Origin: Tropicibacter oceani
GTDB lineage: Bacteria > Pseudomonadota > Alphaproteobacteria > Rhodobacterales > Rhodobacteraceae
Length of the DNA: 64,000 nucleotides
Assembly: GCF_029958925.1 (NCBI RefSeq)
Contig: NZ_CP124616.1
Location: 1,116,001-1,180,000 of the forward strand
Reading direction: 5' to 3'
Made by a program: the position numbers and the translations under genes. The notes under the pieces were generated by a model, which was not told where the DNA came from, made no database searches, and saw nothing but the letters and a program-made list of their open reading frames with translations. Shown one piece after another: positions 54,316-62,987 of the stretch; position 1 is the stretch's first letter, and each line of letters opens with the position of its first letter.

Positions 54316-54323
54316 GACAGGCC

Positions 54324-55289
54324 ATGACCATTGACGTGACGCGGGATGTTTTCCGACTGGCCGAGGCCTTTACCATTTCGCGGGGCAGCCGCACCGAAGC
54401 GCAGGTTCTGACGGTTCGGGTGACGCGCGGCGGGGTGACCGGCTGGGGCGAATGTGTGCCCTATGCGCGCTATGGCGAGACCCTGGAAAGCGTCGAGGCA
54501 GAGATCGCGGGATTGCCCGGGGATGTGACGCGGGATGCCTTGGCCGGGTTGTTGCCCGCGGGGGCGGCGCGCAATGCGGTGGATTGCGCGCTGTGGGATC
54601 TGGAGGCCAAGCAGGCAGGTCGGCGGGTTTGGGAGTTGGCCGGGTTGGCGGCTCCGGGGCCCGAGGTGACGGCTTATACGTTGTCGCTTGGGGAACCCAG
54701 CGCAATGGAGGCGTCGGCCCGCAAGCATGCACATCGCCCGTTGCTCAAGATCAAGCTGGGTACGCCGGATGACATGCCACGGTTGGAGGCCGTGCGGCGC
54801 GGCGCGCCTATGGCCCGGATCATTGTCGATGCGAACGAGGGATGGAGTGCGAAGGTTTACGCCGATCTGGCGCCGCATCTGGTGCGGCTGGGCGTGTCCT
54901 TGGTCGAACAGCCCCTGCCTGCCGGCGAAGACGCGGCCCTGATCGGCATGGATCGACCGGTACCGGTGTGCGCCGACGAATCCTGCCATGACCGGGCCAG
55001 TCTGCCGGCGCTGAAGGGCAAGTATGACGTGGTCAACATCAAGCTGGACAAGACCGGCGGCTTGACCGAGGCATTGGCGCTGCGCGATGCGGCCCGCGCC
55101 GAGGGCTACAAGGTCATGGTGGGCTGCATGGTGGGATCGTCTTTGGCGATGGCCCCGGCGGTTCTGGTGGCGCAGGGTGCGCTGGTGACGGACCTTGACG
55201 GGCCGCTGCTATTGGCGGAAGACCGTGAGAACGCTTTGCATTATGACGAGGCCGGGGTGCATCCGTCAGGCCCCGCCCTCTGGGGATAA
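54324..55289 (+). CDS. dgcA: N-acetyl-D-glutamate racemase DgcA (enolase superfamily)
   Basis: A 321-residue enolase-superfamily enzyme of the dipeptide-epimerase group; DgcA racemises N-acetyl-D-glutamate to the L form in the pathway with DgcN. Seen: the catalytic pair 'PLLKIKLGTPDD' (KxK), metal ligands 'IIVDANEGW' (Asp), 'LVEQPLP' (Glu), 'VCADESCHD' (Asp) and 'VNIKLDKTGG' (Lys). It is also compatible with L-Ala-D/L-Glu epimerase. The start at 54324 is set by AGAAGGACAG. It lies 106 bp after dgcN, 12 bp before dat. Confidence 0.85.
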   Translation: MTIDVTRDVFRLAEAFTISRGSRTEAQVLTVRVTRGGVTGWGECVPYARYGETLESVEAEIAGLPGDVTRDALAGLLPAGAARNAVDCALWDLEAKQAGRRVWELAGLAAPGPEVTAYTLSLGEPSAMEASARKHAHRPLLKIKLGTPDDMPRLEAVRRGAPMARIIVDANEGWSAKVYADLAPHLVRLGVSLVEQPLPAGEDAALIGMDRPVPVCADESCHDRASLPALKGKYDVVNIKLDKTGGLTEALALRDAARAEGYKVMVGCMVGSSLAMAPAVLVAQGALVTDLDGPLLLAEDRENALHYDEAGVHPSGPALWG

Positions 55290-55301
55290 GGAGACCCGCC
55301 C

Positions 55302-56165
55302 ATGACCCGCACCGTATACCTCAACGGCGAATATCTGCCCGAAACCGAAGCCAAGGTCAGCATCTTTGACCGGGCCTTTCTGATGGCGGATGGGGTTTAC
55401 GAGGTGACAAGCGTGCTGGGCGGCAAGCTGATCGATTTCGAAGGCCATGCCAAGCGGCTGGAACGGTCTCTGAATGAGCTGGACATGCCCAAACCCGCCG
55501 CCTTTGACGACCTGCTGGAGATCCACCGCGAGCTGGTGCGCCTGAACGGCATCGACGAGGGGATGATCTATCTGCAGATCACCCGCGGCGCGCCCGGCGA
55601 CCGCGATTTCGTCTTTCCCGATCCTGCGACTTGCGAGCCGACGCTGGTTCTGTTCACCCAGAACAAGCCCGGGCTGGCCGACAATCCAGTGGCGAAAAAG
55701 GGCATCAAGGTTATCAGCATCGAGGACGTGCGCTGGGGCCGCCGCGATATCAAGACGACGCAGCTGCTGTACCCGTCGATGGGCAAGATGATGGCCAAGA
55801 AGGCCGGGGCCGATGATGCCTGGATGGTCGAGGATGGCTTTGTCACCGAGGGAACCAGCAACAACGCCTATATCGTCAAGGGCAACAAGATCATCACGCG
55901 CGCCCTGTCCAACGACATCCTGCACGGGATCACCCGCGCCGCCGTGCTGCGCTTTGCCCGCGAGGCTCAGATGGAGGTCGAGGAACGCAATTTCTCCATC
56001 GACGAGGCAAAAGAGGCGGACGAGGCGTTCGTCACCAGTGCGTCTACTTTCGTGATGCCCGTGGTCGAGATTGACGGCGTGGCACTGGGCGATGGCACCC
56101 CGGGCGCGCGCGCCCTGCGCCTGCGCGAAATCTATCTGGACGAAAGCCGCAAGGCCGCGGTTTAA
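55302..56165 (+). CDS. dat: D-amino-acid transaminase
   Basis: A fold-type IV PLP enzyme of 287 residues: 'TVYLNGEYLPETEAKVSIFDRAFLMADGVYEV' at the N-terminus, the PLP lysine in 'GRRDIKTTQLLYPSMGKMMAKK', and 'VTEGTSNNAYIVKGNKI' for the phosphate-binding region. It moves amino groups between D-amino acids and keto acids. The tight placement after dgcN-dgcA suggests supply or disposal of D-amino groups. GGAGACCCGCCC precedes the ATG. Confidence 0.92.
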   Translation: MTRTVYLNGEYLPETEAKVSIFDRAFLMADGVYEVTSVLGGKLIDFEGHAKRLERSLNELDMPKPAAFDDLLEIHRELVRLNGIDEGMIYLQITRGAPGDRDFVFPDPATCEPTLVLFTQNKPGLADNPVAKKGIKVISIEDVRWGRRDIKTTQLLYPSMGKMMAKKAGADDAWMVEDGFVTEGTSNNAYIVKGNKIITRALSNDILHGITRAAVLRFAREAQMEVEERNFSIDEAKEADEAFVTSASTFVMPVVEIDGVALGDGTPGARALRLREIYLDESRKAAV

Positions 56166-56173
56166 GCCGCGCC

Positions 56174-58249
56174 ATGCGGGACCTGTTTGCCATTCTGGCG
56201 ATTGCACTGGCGGTGATCTCGCTGGGTGTGTTCCGCGTGCCGGATGAAAACGCGCTGGTCGCCGCCGGGATCAAGGCCGAGGCCGAGGCTGCCCTTTATC
56301 AGGCGCGGCATCCGTTGGACATTGCGGTCAAGGCGCGCACGGTCACCGTGTCGGGCCGCGTCGAAAGCGAGGCCGAGGCAGAACAGGTCGTCGCGCAACT
56401 GACCGATCTGCAGGGCGTCGAAGCAGTGGAAAACCTGCTGACGATCCTGCCCACGGTTGCACCCTTTGATCTGGGTATGACCAAGGCGGCGGGGCTGGTC
56501 ACCGTCGCGGGCGTGGTTCCGCAAGAGGGTCTGGCCCGGCAGTTGACGGAGCTTTTTGCGCTGGACGAGCCGGATTTGACTGTCGCGGCGGGGGCGCCCG
56601 ATGGTCTTTGGGGCGAAGTCGCCTTGCGGGCTGCCCAGACCCTGGCCGGGATGGAAGAGGGGCAGGTGCGTCTGGTGGACCGCGACTTGGCGATCAGCGG
56701 CGTGGTGCATCTTCCTGCGCAGTTGCGCCAGATTGAGGCCGGGTTTGCCGAAGTGCCCGAAGGCTACAGCGCGACCCTGACGATCACCGCTCTGGATGAC
56801 GGGTTGCCCTATAGCCTGCTGGTGACGCGCGATCCTTTCATGGGGTTGCGGGCTTTTGGTAAGCTGCCTCCGGACTATGCCGGACCTGTTGCGGCGGTGA
56901 TCGACGGGGCAGAGGGGGCCATCACCCATGCCCCGAAACCGCTGGACGCACCGGGTTTCGAAGAGGCGTTGGCCGCGATTGCCCCGCTGGTGGAGGCCCT
57001 GGAACTGGGCACGATCAGCGTGACGCCAGGGGTTGTGACGGTGCAGGGCGGGCCGATGCCGCCTGCGATCATCGCGCAAATCGACGCCTTGGAATTGCCG
57101 CTGGGCTATGCATTGAACCGTTCCTTGGTGCCGGTGGATGATGGCCCGGCCCTGACGCTGACGGTCACATGGGATGGCAGCGCCTTGGACTTTCATGGCC
57201 GCGTGCCCGCGGATTTCGACGCCGGGGCTTGGGCAGCGGGGTTTGGCGCGCCTTTGGGGGCCGAACAGCTGGATCGTTCACCCTATCCCGATCTTCAGGG
57301 TTGGGATGACCCGTTGCAGCCGGGCTTGCGCGCGCTTTCCGCGCTGCGCAGCGGCGTGTTGGAACTGGACGCCACTGGCCTGCGCCTGACCGGGCTTGCC
57401 GCTGATCCGGCGGCCCGGCAAATGGCGCGCGCGGCGCTGGGCGACAGCGGCGAGGCCGATCTCCAACTGGCGGATGATGGCGCGCCTGCGGTGTTCGAAC
57501 TGACCTATGACGCGGCGACCGGCGCGAGCCTGCAAGGCAAGCTGCCCGCCGGCTTGACGCCTGCGGCGATGGCCGAGGCGCTGGGCTTGGACGCGGTCCG
57601 GGGTGATCCGCGTGTCGCGCCAGGGGGCGACGCCGCGCCGGTGCTGGACGCCTTGCGCGCGGTTCAGCCCTATCTGGACCTGCTGGACGGGATGACGCTT
57701 GACCACGGGCCGGGCGCGCCCTTGTCCCTGCGCTTGCAGGTCACGCCGGGTGCACCGGTTGCACTGTTGCGGCAGCAACTGGCGCTGCCCAATGGGGTGC
57801 AGGCCACGATCGACAGCGCCAGCCCGCCGCTGCCCGGCACCCAGCGCACGCATGTGGTGCTGGGCCTGCCGCAGGTTTTCACGGATGGCTATTGGTTGCC
57901 GAAACTGTCGATTTCCCCGACCGCCGAGGCCTGCACCAAGGCGATGGCCGAGGCCAAGCCCGTACCGTTCGAGGAAAATGGCTTTGCTCTGGCGCTGGGG
58001 GCGGTGCATCCGCTGGCCCAGCTGGCGGCCGTGGCGCGCGATTGTACCTGGACCGGCGACTTGACCCTGATGATCGAGGTTCAGGCCGGAAAGACCGACT
58101 ACCCAGCCCTTAACCGCCAACTGGCGCGGCGCCGGGCCGAGGCCTTGCGCGCCGCATTGGCCGAACGCGGGGTGCCGCGCGCAAGGATCGAGGCGATCGG
58201 ACAGGCAGCGGACGATGCGGGCGAAACGGTCCGCTACCTTTGGCAATGA
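56174..58249 (+). CDS. BON/OmpA-like protein, 691 residues
   Basis: After an N-terminal membrane segment ('LFAILAIALAVISLGVFRV'), residues about 30-110 resemble a BON domain ('VKARTVTVSGRVESEAEAEQVVAQLTDLQGVEAVENLL'). The middle has several more repeats of this kind with little conservation. The last 90 residues look like an OmpA C-terminal domain ('VAGKTDYPALNRQLARRRAEALRAAL'-type helix, 'ARIEAIGQA'). It may anchor to peptidoglycan. Starting 8 bp after dat, it is likely in the same transcript but its link to D-amino acids is not clear. Confidence 0.7.
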   Translation: MRDLFAILAIALAVISLGVFRVPDENALVAAGIKAEAEAALYQARHPLDIAVKARTVTVSGRVESEAEAEQVVAQLTDLQGVEAVENLLTILPTVAPFDLGMTKAAGLVTVAGVVPQEGLARQLTELFALDEPDLTVAAGAPDGLWGEVALRAAQTLAGMEEGQVRLVDRDLAISGVVHLPAQLRQIEAGFAEVPEGYSATLTITALDDGLPYSLLVTRDPFMGLRAFGKLPPDYAGPVAAVIDGAEGAITHAPKPLDAPGFEEALAAIAPLVEALELGTISVTPGVVTVQGGPMPPAIIAQIDALELPLGYALNRSLVPVDDGPALTLTVTWDGSALDFHGRVPADFDAGAWAAGFGAPLGAEQLDRSPYPDLQGWDDPLQPGLRALSALRSGVLELDATGLRLTGLAADPAARQMARAALGDSGEADLQLADDGAPAVFELTYDAATGASLQGKLPAGLTPAAMAEALGLDAVRGDPRVAPGGDAAPVLDALRAVQPYLDLLDGMTLDHGPGAPLSLRLQVTPGAPVALLRQQLALPNGVQATIDSASPPLPGTQRTHVVLGLPQVFTDGYWLPKLSISPTAEACTKAMAEAKPVPFEENGFALALGAVHPLAQLAAVARDCTWTGDLTLMIEVQAGKTDYPALNRQLARRRAEALRAALAERGVPRARIEAIGQAADDAGETVRYLWQ

Positions 58250-59421
58250 CGCGCGGCGTGCTGCCCGGCCCATAGCCCGGTGGCAAGGCAGGCCGTCAAC
58301 AGGTAACCGCCGGTCGGGGCCTCCCAGTCCAGCATTTCGCCAGCGCAGAAGGTACCGGGCTTTTCACGCAGCATCAGGCCATCGCTCAGGCCGTCCCAGC
58401 GCAGGCCTCCGGCGGTGGAAATCGCTTCGTCCATGGGGCGGGGGCCCTGGTGGGCGATGGGCAGGTGTTTGACCAGCCGCGCCAGTGCATCGGGCTGGTC
58501 AGGCAGGGGGCGGGCGCATTCCATCAGCAGGGCCTGCTTGGCGGGGGACAAGGACAGCGCCTTGCGCAGGTGGTTGGACAGGCTTTGTTTGCCTTTCGGG
58601 CGGGACAGCCGCGCGGCAACGGCGGCCTCGTCCAGATCGGGCGCGAGATCGGCAAACAGCGCGGCCCCGGCGCGCAGGGCAGGGGCCAGCGGGTAGATCG
58701 CCCCGCCTTCCAGCCCCTTTGTCGATATCACCGCCTCGCCCCGGCTGGACAGATCCCCGGCGTGAAAGCCGATGTTCTTCAAGGGCGCGCCAAGGTGCCT
58801 TTGCATGTGGGCGGACCACTCCACCACGATCCCGACGTTTGACGGCTGGAAGGGCGCAACCGGTTGCCCCGCCTGAACAAGCGTTCCGGCCCAGGCCCCG
58901 TCGGACCCAAGCCGCGCCCAGCTGGCCCCGCCAAGCGCCAGAACAGTCACCTGCGGCGTGATCCGCTGCGGCCCTACGGGCGTGTCGAACAAAACCGCGT
59001 CGCCGTCCCATCCGGTCCAGCGCCAGCGGGTGCGGCGCTGCAATCCCATGTCGTCCAGCCGCGCCAGCCAGGCGCGCAGCAGCGGCGAGGCTTTCATGGC
59101 CGTCGGAAACAGCCGCCCGGTCGAGCCGGTGAAACAGGGCTGGCCCAACCCCTCGGCCCAGGTCTTGACCTGATCGGGGCCAAAGGCGGTGATCATCGGG
59201 CTCAGCGCGTTCCGGGCGGTGCCGTAGTTGGACAGGAAATCGGCCAGGGGCTCCATCTTGGTCAGGTTCAACCCGGACTTGCCCGCCATCAGGAACTTGC
59301 GTCCAAGCGATGGCTTGGCCTCGGCCAGCAAAACCGGGATGCCCGCCGACAACAGCGCATCGGCGGCCATCAGCCCCGCGGGGCCACCCCCGATGACAAG
59401 CGCGCCCTTCATGCCCTGCAT
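58234..59421 (-). CDS. TIGR03862-type NAD(P)/FAD-dependent flavoprotein
   Basis: The protein has 395 residues of the HI0933-like flavoprotein family. It has the FAD Rossmann 'GALVIGGGPAGLMAADALLSAGIPVLLAEAKPSLGRKFLMAGKSGLNLT', 'TGRLFPTAMKASPLLRAWL', 'VLALGGASWARLGSDG' and the C-terminal 'TFCAGEMLDWEAPTGGYLLTACLATG'. The substrate is unknown. The 3' end overlaps the BON/OmpA-like gene by 16 bp on the opposite strand. Confidence 0.9.
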   Translation of the reverse strand: MQGMKGALVIGGGPAGLMAADALLSAGIPVLLAEAKPSLGRKFLMAGKSGLNLTKMEPLADFLSNYGTARNALSPMITAFGPDQVKTWAEGLGQPCFTGSTGRLFPTAMKASPLLRAWLARLDDMGLQRRTRWRWTGWDGDAVLFDTPVGPQRITPQVTVLALGGASWARLGSDGAWAGTLVQAGQPVAPFQPSNVGIVVEWSAHMQRHLGAPLKNIGFHAGDLSSRGEAVISTKGLEGGAIYPLAPALRAGAALFADLAPDLDEAAVAARLSRPKGKQSLSNHLRKALSLSPAKQALLMECARPLPDQPDALARLVKHLPIAHQGPRPMDEAISTAGGLRWDGLSDGLMLREKPGTFCAGEMLDWEAPTGGYLLTACLATGLWAGQHAARHCQR

Positions 59422-59427
59422 GCCGGT

Positions 59428-60756
59428 CTAGTCGCCCGACGGCGCATTGCGCATTTCGATGACGCGGCGCGGATAGGGGATTTCGATGTTGTGTGCCTTG
59501 AGCGCGTTCCAGATCAGGAAACCGACATCGGACGAAAACTTGTTCTTGCCGTCGTCCAGCCCGTTCACCCAGAATTCCACCGCGAAATCGACGCCGCTTT
59601 CGCCAAAGGCGCGCCATTCACAATCGGGCGGATATGGTTTTTGCAAGACGCCGGGGTGCGTGGCAACGGCCGCTTCGATGATGTCGGGCACAAGGTTGAT
59701 GTCGGTGTCGTAGCTGACGGAAAACGGCACTTCGTAGCGGTTGGCGCTGCCCTGATCCGAATAGTTGATGATCCGGGTGGTGATGAAATCTTCGTTCGGG
59801 ACGACGATCCAGCGCCCGTCAAAGGTTTCCAGGATCATGGCGCGGGCGGTGGTCTTTACGATGGTGCCGGCCTCGCCGCTGTCCAGTTCGACATAATCGC
59901 CCACCGTGGCCTGCCCTTCGAGCAGCAGGATCACGCCGGAAATATAGTTCGACGCGATCTTTTGCAGACCAAAGCCAAGGCCCACACCAATGGCGCCGCC
60001 CAGCACCGCAAGCGAGGTCAGCGGAATGCCCATGATGTTCATCAGCAGCAGGAAGGCCAGGCCAAAGATCGCGATCTCGGCCGCTTTCGAGGCAAGCTGC
60101 CGGGTTGCAGGCGGCATGTCGTCCTGTTTCTTGATGAAGTTGCCGGTCTGGTCGTTCGACCAGCGGCCGATCCAGAACAGGATCGACCCGGCGATGATGC
60201 CCCGGATGATCGACATCACGGTGAATTCGATATTGCCCAAAGAGATCGTCATCTCGTTCAGGCGGGCGATGCTGTCATCCAGGAACCCCAGCGCGTAAAG
60301 CGCCATGATCGGCAGCAGCACAAAGCGGCCCAGCATCTTGAGAAACCCGTCCGAGATGATTTCCCGGACCAGGATGCGCGCCGCGAGGAACAAAAAGATC
60401 CGCTTGCCAAAGGCAATGACGGCGCCCGATCCGAACAGGGCGCGGGTGGCCTGTTCGCCGATGGCGGTAAAGCCCCAGGCCAGAAGCGGCAGCAGCAGCG
60501 GCACGAAGATCAGCAAAAAGCGGCGGATCGTGGCAAGGATCGAGGTTTTCCCGGCCTCGGGCGTCAACAGGCGTTCCAGCATCGGGCGCAGGCGCCGGGT
60601 CAGCAGCCAGGCCAGCACAAAGGCCGCGATCAACAGGCCGAACTGCGACCATGCGGCGGGCGACAGCAGCCAACCCTTGGCGATGTCCCAGCCTTGCAGG
60701 GCAAAGCCGGCGGCGCGCTGGATGATCTGCGGCTGCGAGTCGAGGTCGAAGGTCAT
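59428..60756 (-). CDS. MscS-type mechanosensitive ion channel
   Basis: The protein has 442 residues from the ATG at 60756 ('MTFDLDSQPQIIQRAAGF'). It has several N-terminal helices, the pore helix 'LTSLAVLGGAIGVGLGFGLQKIASNYISGVILLLEGQATVGDYVEL' (typical Gly/Ala-rich TM3 and beta domain) and the C-terminal alpha-beta cage. It opens under membrane tension to release solutes. It ends 6 bp from the flavoprotein start. Confidence 0.95.
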   Translation of the reverse strand: MTFDLDSQPQIIQRAAGFALQGWDIAKGWLLSPAAWSQFGLLIAAFVLAWLLTRRLRPMLERLLTPEAGKTSILATIRRFLLIFVPLLLPLLAWGFTAIGEQATRALFGSGAVIAFGKRIFLFLAARILVREIISDGFLKMLGRFVLLPIMALYALGFLDDSIARLNEMTISLGNIEFTVMSIIRGIIAGSILFWIGRWSNDQTGNFIKKQDDMPPATRQLASKAAEIAIFGLAFLLLMNIMGIPLTSLAVLGGAIGVGLGFGLQKIASNYISGVILLLEGQATVGDYVELDSGEAGTIVKTTARAMILETFDGRWIVVPNEDFITTRIINYSDQGSANRYEVPFSVSYDTDINLVPDIIEAAVATHPGVLQKPYPPDCEWRAFGESGVDFAVEFWVNGLDDGKNKFSSDVGFLIWNALKAHNIEIPYPRRVIEMRNAPSGD

Positions 60757-60832
60757 GGTGGCGGTTCCCGGGACGGCGCTGATTTGGCGTGCAGTCTTGC
60801 CTTGTGGCGCGGTCAGGCACAAGTCAAAGCCC

Positions 60833-61126
60833 ATGAGTGACCCGATTTGCCCCCTGTGCCTGCGGCCCATTCCACCCGCTGCCAAGCAAAGCCTGCATCA
60901 CCTGATCCCCAAGCTGAAGGGCGGCAAGGGCGGGCCGGTGGTGCTTTTGCACCAGATTTGCCATTCGGAAATCCACACGGTCTTTACCGAGGCGGAACTG
61001 GCGCGCGACTACAACACGGTCGAGGCACTGCGCGCCCACCCCAGGATGGCGCGCTTTCTGGCCTGGGTGGCCAAACGCCGCCCGGATTTTCACAGCCGCA
61101 GCGCGGGCGGGCGCCGCAAAAGGTGA
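60833..61126 (+). CDS. Small HNH-type protein
   Basis: The protein has 97 residues with zinc-like 'PICPLCLRPIP' and 'HQICHSEIHTVFT' around an HNH-type 'SLHHLIPKLKGGKGG' motif. This matches short HNH endonuclease-family proteins of unknown role. The start at 60833 sits in the divergent gap with the MscS gene. The frame is open upstream, but only this part has similarity. It is 65 bp upstream of ybgC. Confidence 0.82.
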   Translation: MSDPICPLCLRPIPPAAKQSLHHLIPKLKGGKGGPVVLLHQICHSEIHTVFTEAELARDYNTVEALRAHPRMARFLAWVAKRRPDFHSRSAGGRRKR

Positions 61127-61191
61127 CGGGGCCTTGCGGCTGTTACAATCCAGCGGTTAGGGTCTGCCCAAGCCATTGCGGAGCCTTGCCC

Positions 61192-61578
61192 ATGATCCAT
61201 GTCTTTCCTGTCCGCGTCTATTACGAGGACACCGATATGGCGGGGATCGTCTATCACGCCAATTACCTGAAATTCATTGAACGGGCGCGCAGTGACTGGG
61301 TCAAGGAACAGGGCTTGGATCAGAACGCCATGCGCGAGGACGGCATCGTCTTTGTCGTGCGGCGGATCGAATGCGATTACCTGCATCCGGCGAAATACGA
61401 TGACGCGCTTGAGGTGCGCACCAGCGTCAAGGCCATGACCGGGGTGCGCCTGATCATGGCGCAAGAGGTGCTGCGCGGCGAAGAAGTGCTGTTCCGCGCC
61501 GAGGTCACGGCAGTCTGCGCCACGCTGGACGGCCATCCCGCGCGCCTGCCTGCCGGTTTGCGCAAAAAGGTGCACTAG
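61192..61578 (+). CDS. ybgC: Tol-Pal system-associated acyl-CoA thioesterase YbgC
   Basis: A hot-dog fold thioesterase of 128 residues: 'RVYYEDTDMAGIVYHANYLKFIERARSDWV' with the catalytic Asp, and 'IVFVVRRIECDYLHPAKYDDALEVRTSV'. It acts on acyl-CoA or acyl-ACP, perhaps in phospholipid metabolism. Its place upstream of tolQ is the usual one. Start at 61192 (GAGCCTTGCCC upstream is weak). Confidence 0.93.
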   Translation: MIHVFPVRVYYEDTDMAGIVYHANYLKFIERARSDWVKEQGLDQNAMREDGIVFVVRRIECDYLHPAKYDDALEVRTSVKAMTGVRLIMAQEVLRGEEVLFRAEVTAVCATLDGHPARLPAGLRKKVH

Positions 61579-61800
61579 GGGGCCGCCGCAGGGCGCTGTT
61601 CCGGCCCCTGGCCGAAAGCCGCCCCGCCCGCCGTCCCGAAGCGCGCCCGGCCTGAACAGCCCCGGCTGTGGCGATTGTTCGCCTATCGTGCAAAATCGCG
61701 CGCCGATCACAGCATTATGTTGGCCTTTGCCCTCCAAATCGGCTAAACACCCCTTTAATACGGCCCCGAAAGAGGGTCGACAGGTGGAAAGAGCAGGTTC

Positions 61801-62496
61801 ATGGAAGCAGAAACCCTAGCGCTCGCGCAGGAGATTGATTTCTCTATGTGGGGGCTTTTTGCGCGCGCAACGCTGACCGTCAAGCTGGTGATGCTGGCCT
61901 TGACCATCGCATCGGTCTGGTCGTGGGGCATCATCATCGACAAGCTGATCGCGTACCGCAAGGCACGACGCGAGGCCAAGATTTTCGATCAGGCCTTTTG
62001 GTCGGGCGAACCTTTGGACGAGCTTTACGAACAGCTTGGCCCCGAACCCAGCGGGCGGGCGCAGCGCGTCTTTGCCGCCGGCATGACGGAATGGCGACGT
62101 TCGCACCGCGAGGATGGCGGGCTGATCGCCAATGCCCAAAGCCGAATCGACCGCAGCATGGACGTGGCCATCCAGAAAGAGGCCGAAGAGCTGCAAAAAG
62201 GTCTGCCGGTGCTGGCCACCGTCGGGTCGACCGCACCCTTTGTCGGCCTGTTCGGGACGGTCTTTGGCATCATGCACGCCTTTATCGAGATCGCGTCGCA
62301 GCAGAACACCTCGCTTGTGGTCGTGGCCCCCGGCATCGCCGAGGCGCTGCTGGCCACCGGTCTGGGCCTGATGGCAGCGATCCCGGCCGTTATCTTCTAC
62401 AACAAGTTCAATGCGGACAGCGACCGCATCCTTGGCGGCTATGAGGCCTTTGCCGACGAATTCGCCACCATCCTTTCGCGCCAGCTGGATTCCTGA
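61801..62496 (+). CDS. tolQ: Tol-Pal system protein TolQ
   Basis: Part of the proton-motive-force-driven TolQR stator, which powers TolA for outer-membrane constriction at division. The 231 residues have three membrane helices; the TM3 region 'GIAEALLATGLGLMAAIPAVIFYNKF' and 'AFVGLFGTVFGIMHAF' (TM2, after 'LATVGSTAP') are diagnostic. An AAAGAGCAGG ribosome site precedes the ATG. Confidence 0.96.
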   Translation: MEAETLALAQEIDFSMWGLFARATLTVKLVMLALTIASVWSWGIIIDKLIAYRKARREAKIFDQAFWSGEPLDELYEQLGPEPSGRAQRVFAAGMTEWRRSHREDGGLIANAQSRIDRSMDVAIQKEAEELQKGLPVLATVGSTAPFVGLFGTVFGIMHAFIEIASQQNTSLVVVAPGIAEALLATGLGLMAAIPAVIFYNKFNADSDRILGGYEAFADEFATILSRQLDS

Positions 62497-62499
62497 GCC

Positions 62500-62979
62500 A
62501 TGGGCGCCGGGGTCATGAAAAACGGCGGGGGTGGCAGCCGCCGCAGGCGTCGCCGCAGGGGCGGCAGCAGCCAGGCCATGTCCGAAATCAACGTCACGCC
62601 CTTTGTGGACGTGATGCTGGTGCTTTTGATCATCTTCATGGTGGCCGCGCCTTTGCTGACGGTTGGGGTTCCGGTGGAATTGCCCAAGACCGCCGCGCAG
62701 GCCCTGCCGCAGGAAACCGAAGAACCGCTGACCGTGACGATTTCCGCCGAGGGCACCGTTCTTCTGCAATCGACCGAGATCAGCCGCGAGGACCTGGTGC
62801 CGCGCCTGCGTGCCATCGCCGCCGAGCGCAGCGATGACCGCGTTTATTTGCGCGCCGACGGGTCGGTGACTTACGAAGAAGTGGCCCAGATCATGGGCGC
62901 GCTGAACGCGGGCGGCTTTTCCTCGATCGGTCTTGTGACGGACATTGGTGGTCCGGCCCTGAACGGCACGGGTCAGTAG
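62500..62979 (+). CDS. tolR: Tol-Pal system protein TolR
   Basis: The TolQR stator partner, ExbD/TolR family, 159 residues. An Arg/Gly-rich N-terminus ('GGGGSRRRRRRRGG') precedes 'MSEINVTPFVDVMLVLLIIFMVAAPLL', with the membrane-embedded Asp used in proton transfer. The periplasmic domain follows ('LPRLRAIAAERSDDRVYLRADGSVTYEEVAQIM'-type). The start at 62500 is 3 bp after tolQ; 62515 is possible. Confidence 0.95.
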   Translation: MGAGVMKNGGGGSRRRRRRRGGSSQAMSEINVTPFVDVMLVLLIIFMVAAPLLTVGVPVELPKTAAQALPQETEEPLTVTISAEGTVLLQSTEISREDLVPRLRAIAAERSDDRVYLRADGSVTYEEVAQIMGALNAGGFSSIGLVTDIGGPALNGTGQ

Positions 62980-62987
62980 GGGCCATC

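Noticed and set aside
58864-60840. Plus-strand frame of 658 codons opposite the flavoprotein and MscS genes
   Set aside because: Runs across two real genes on the other strand; shadow.
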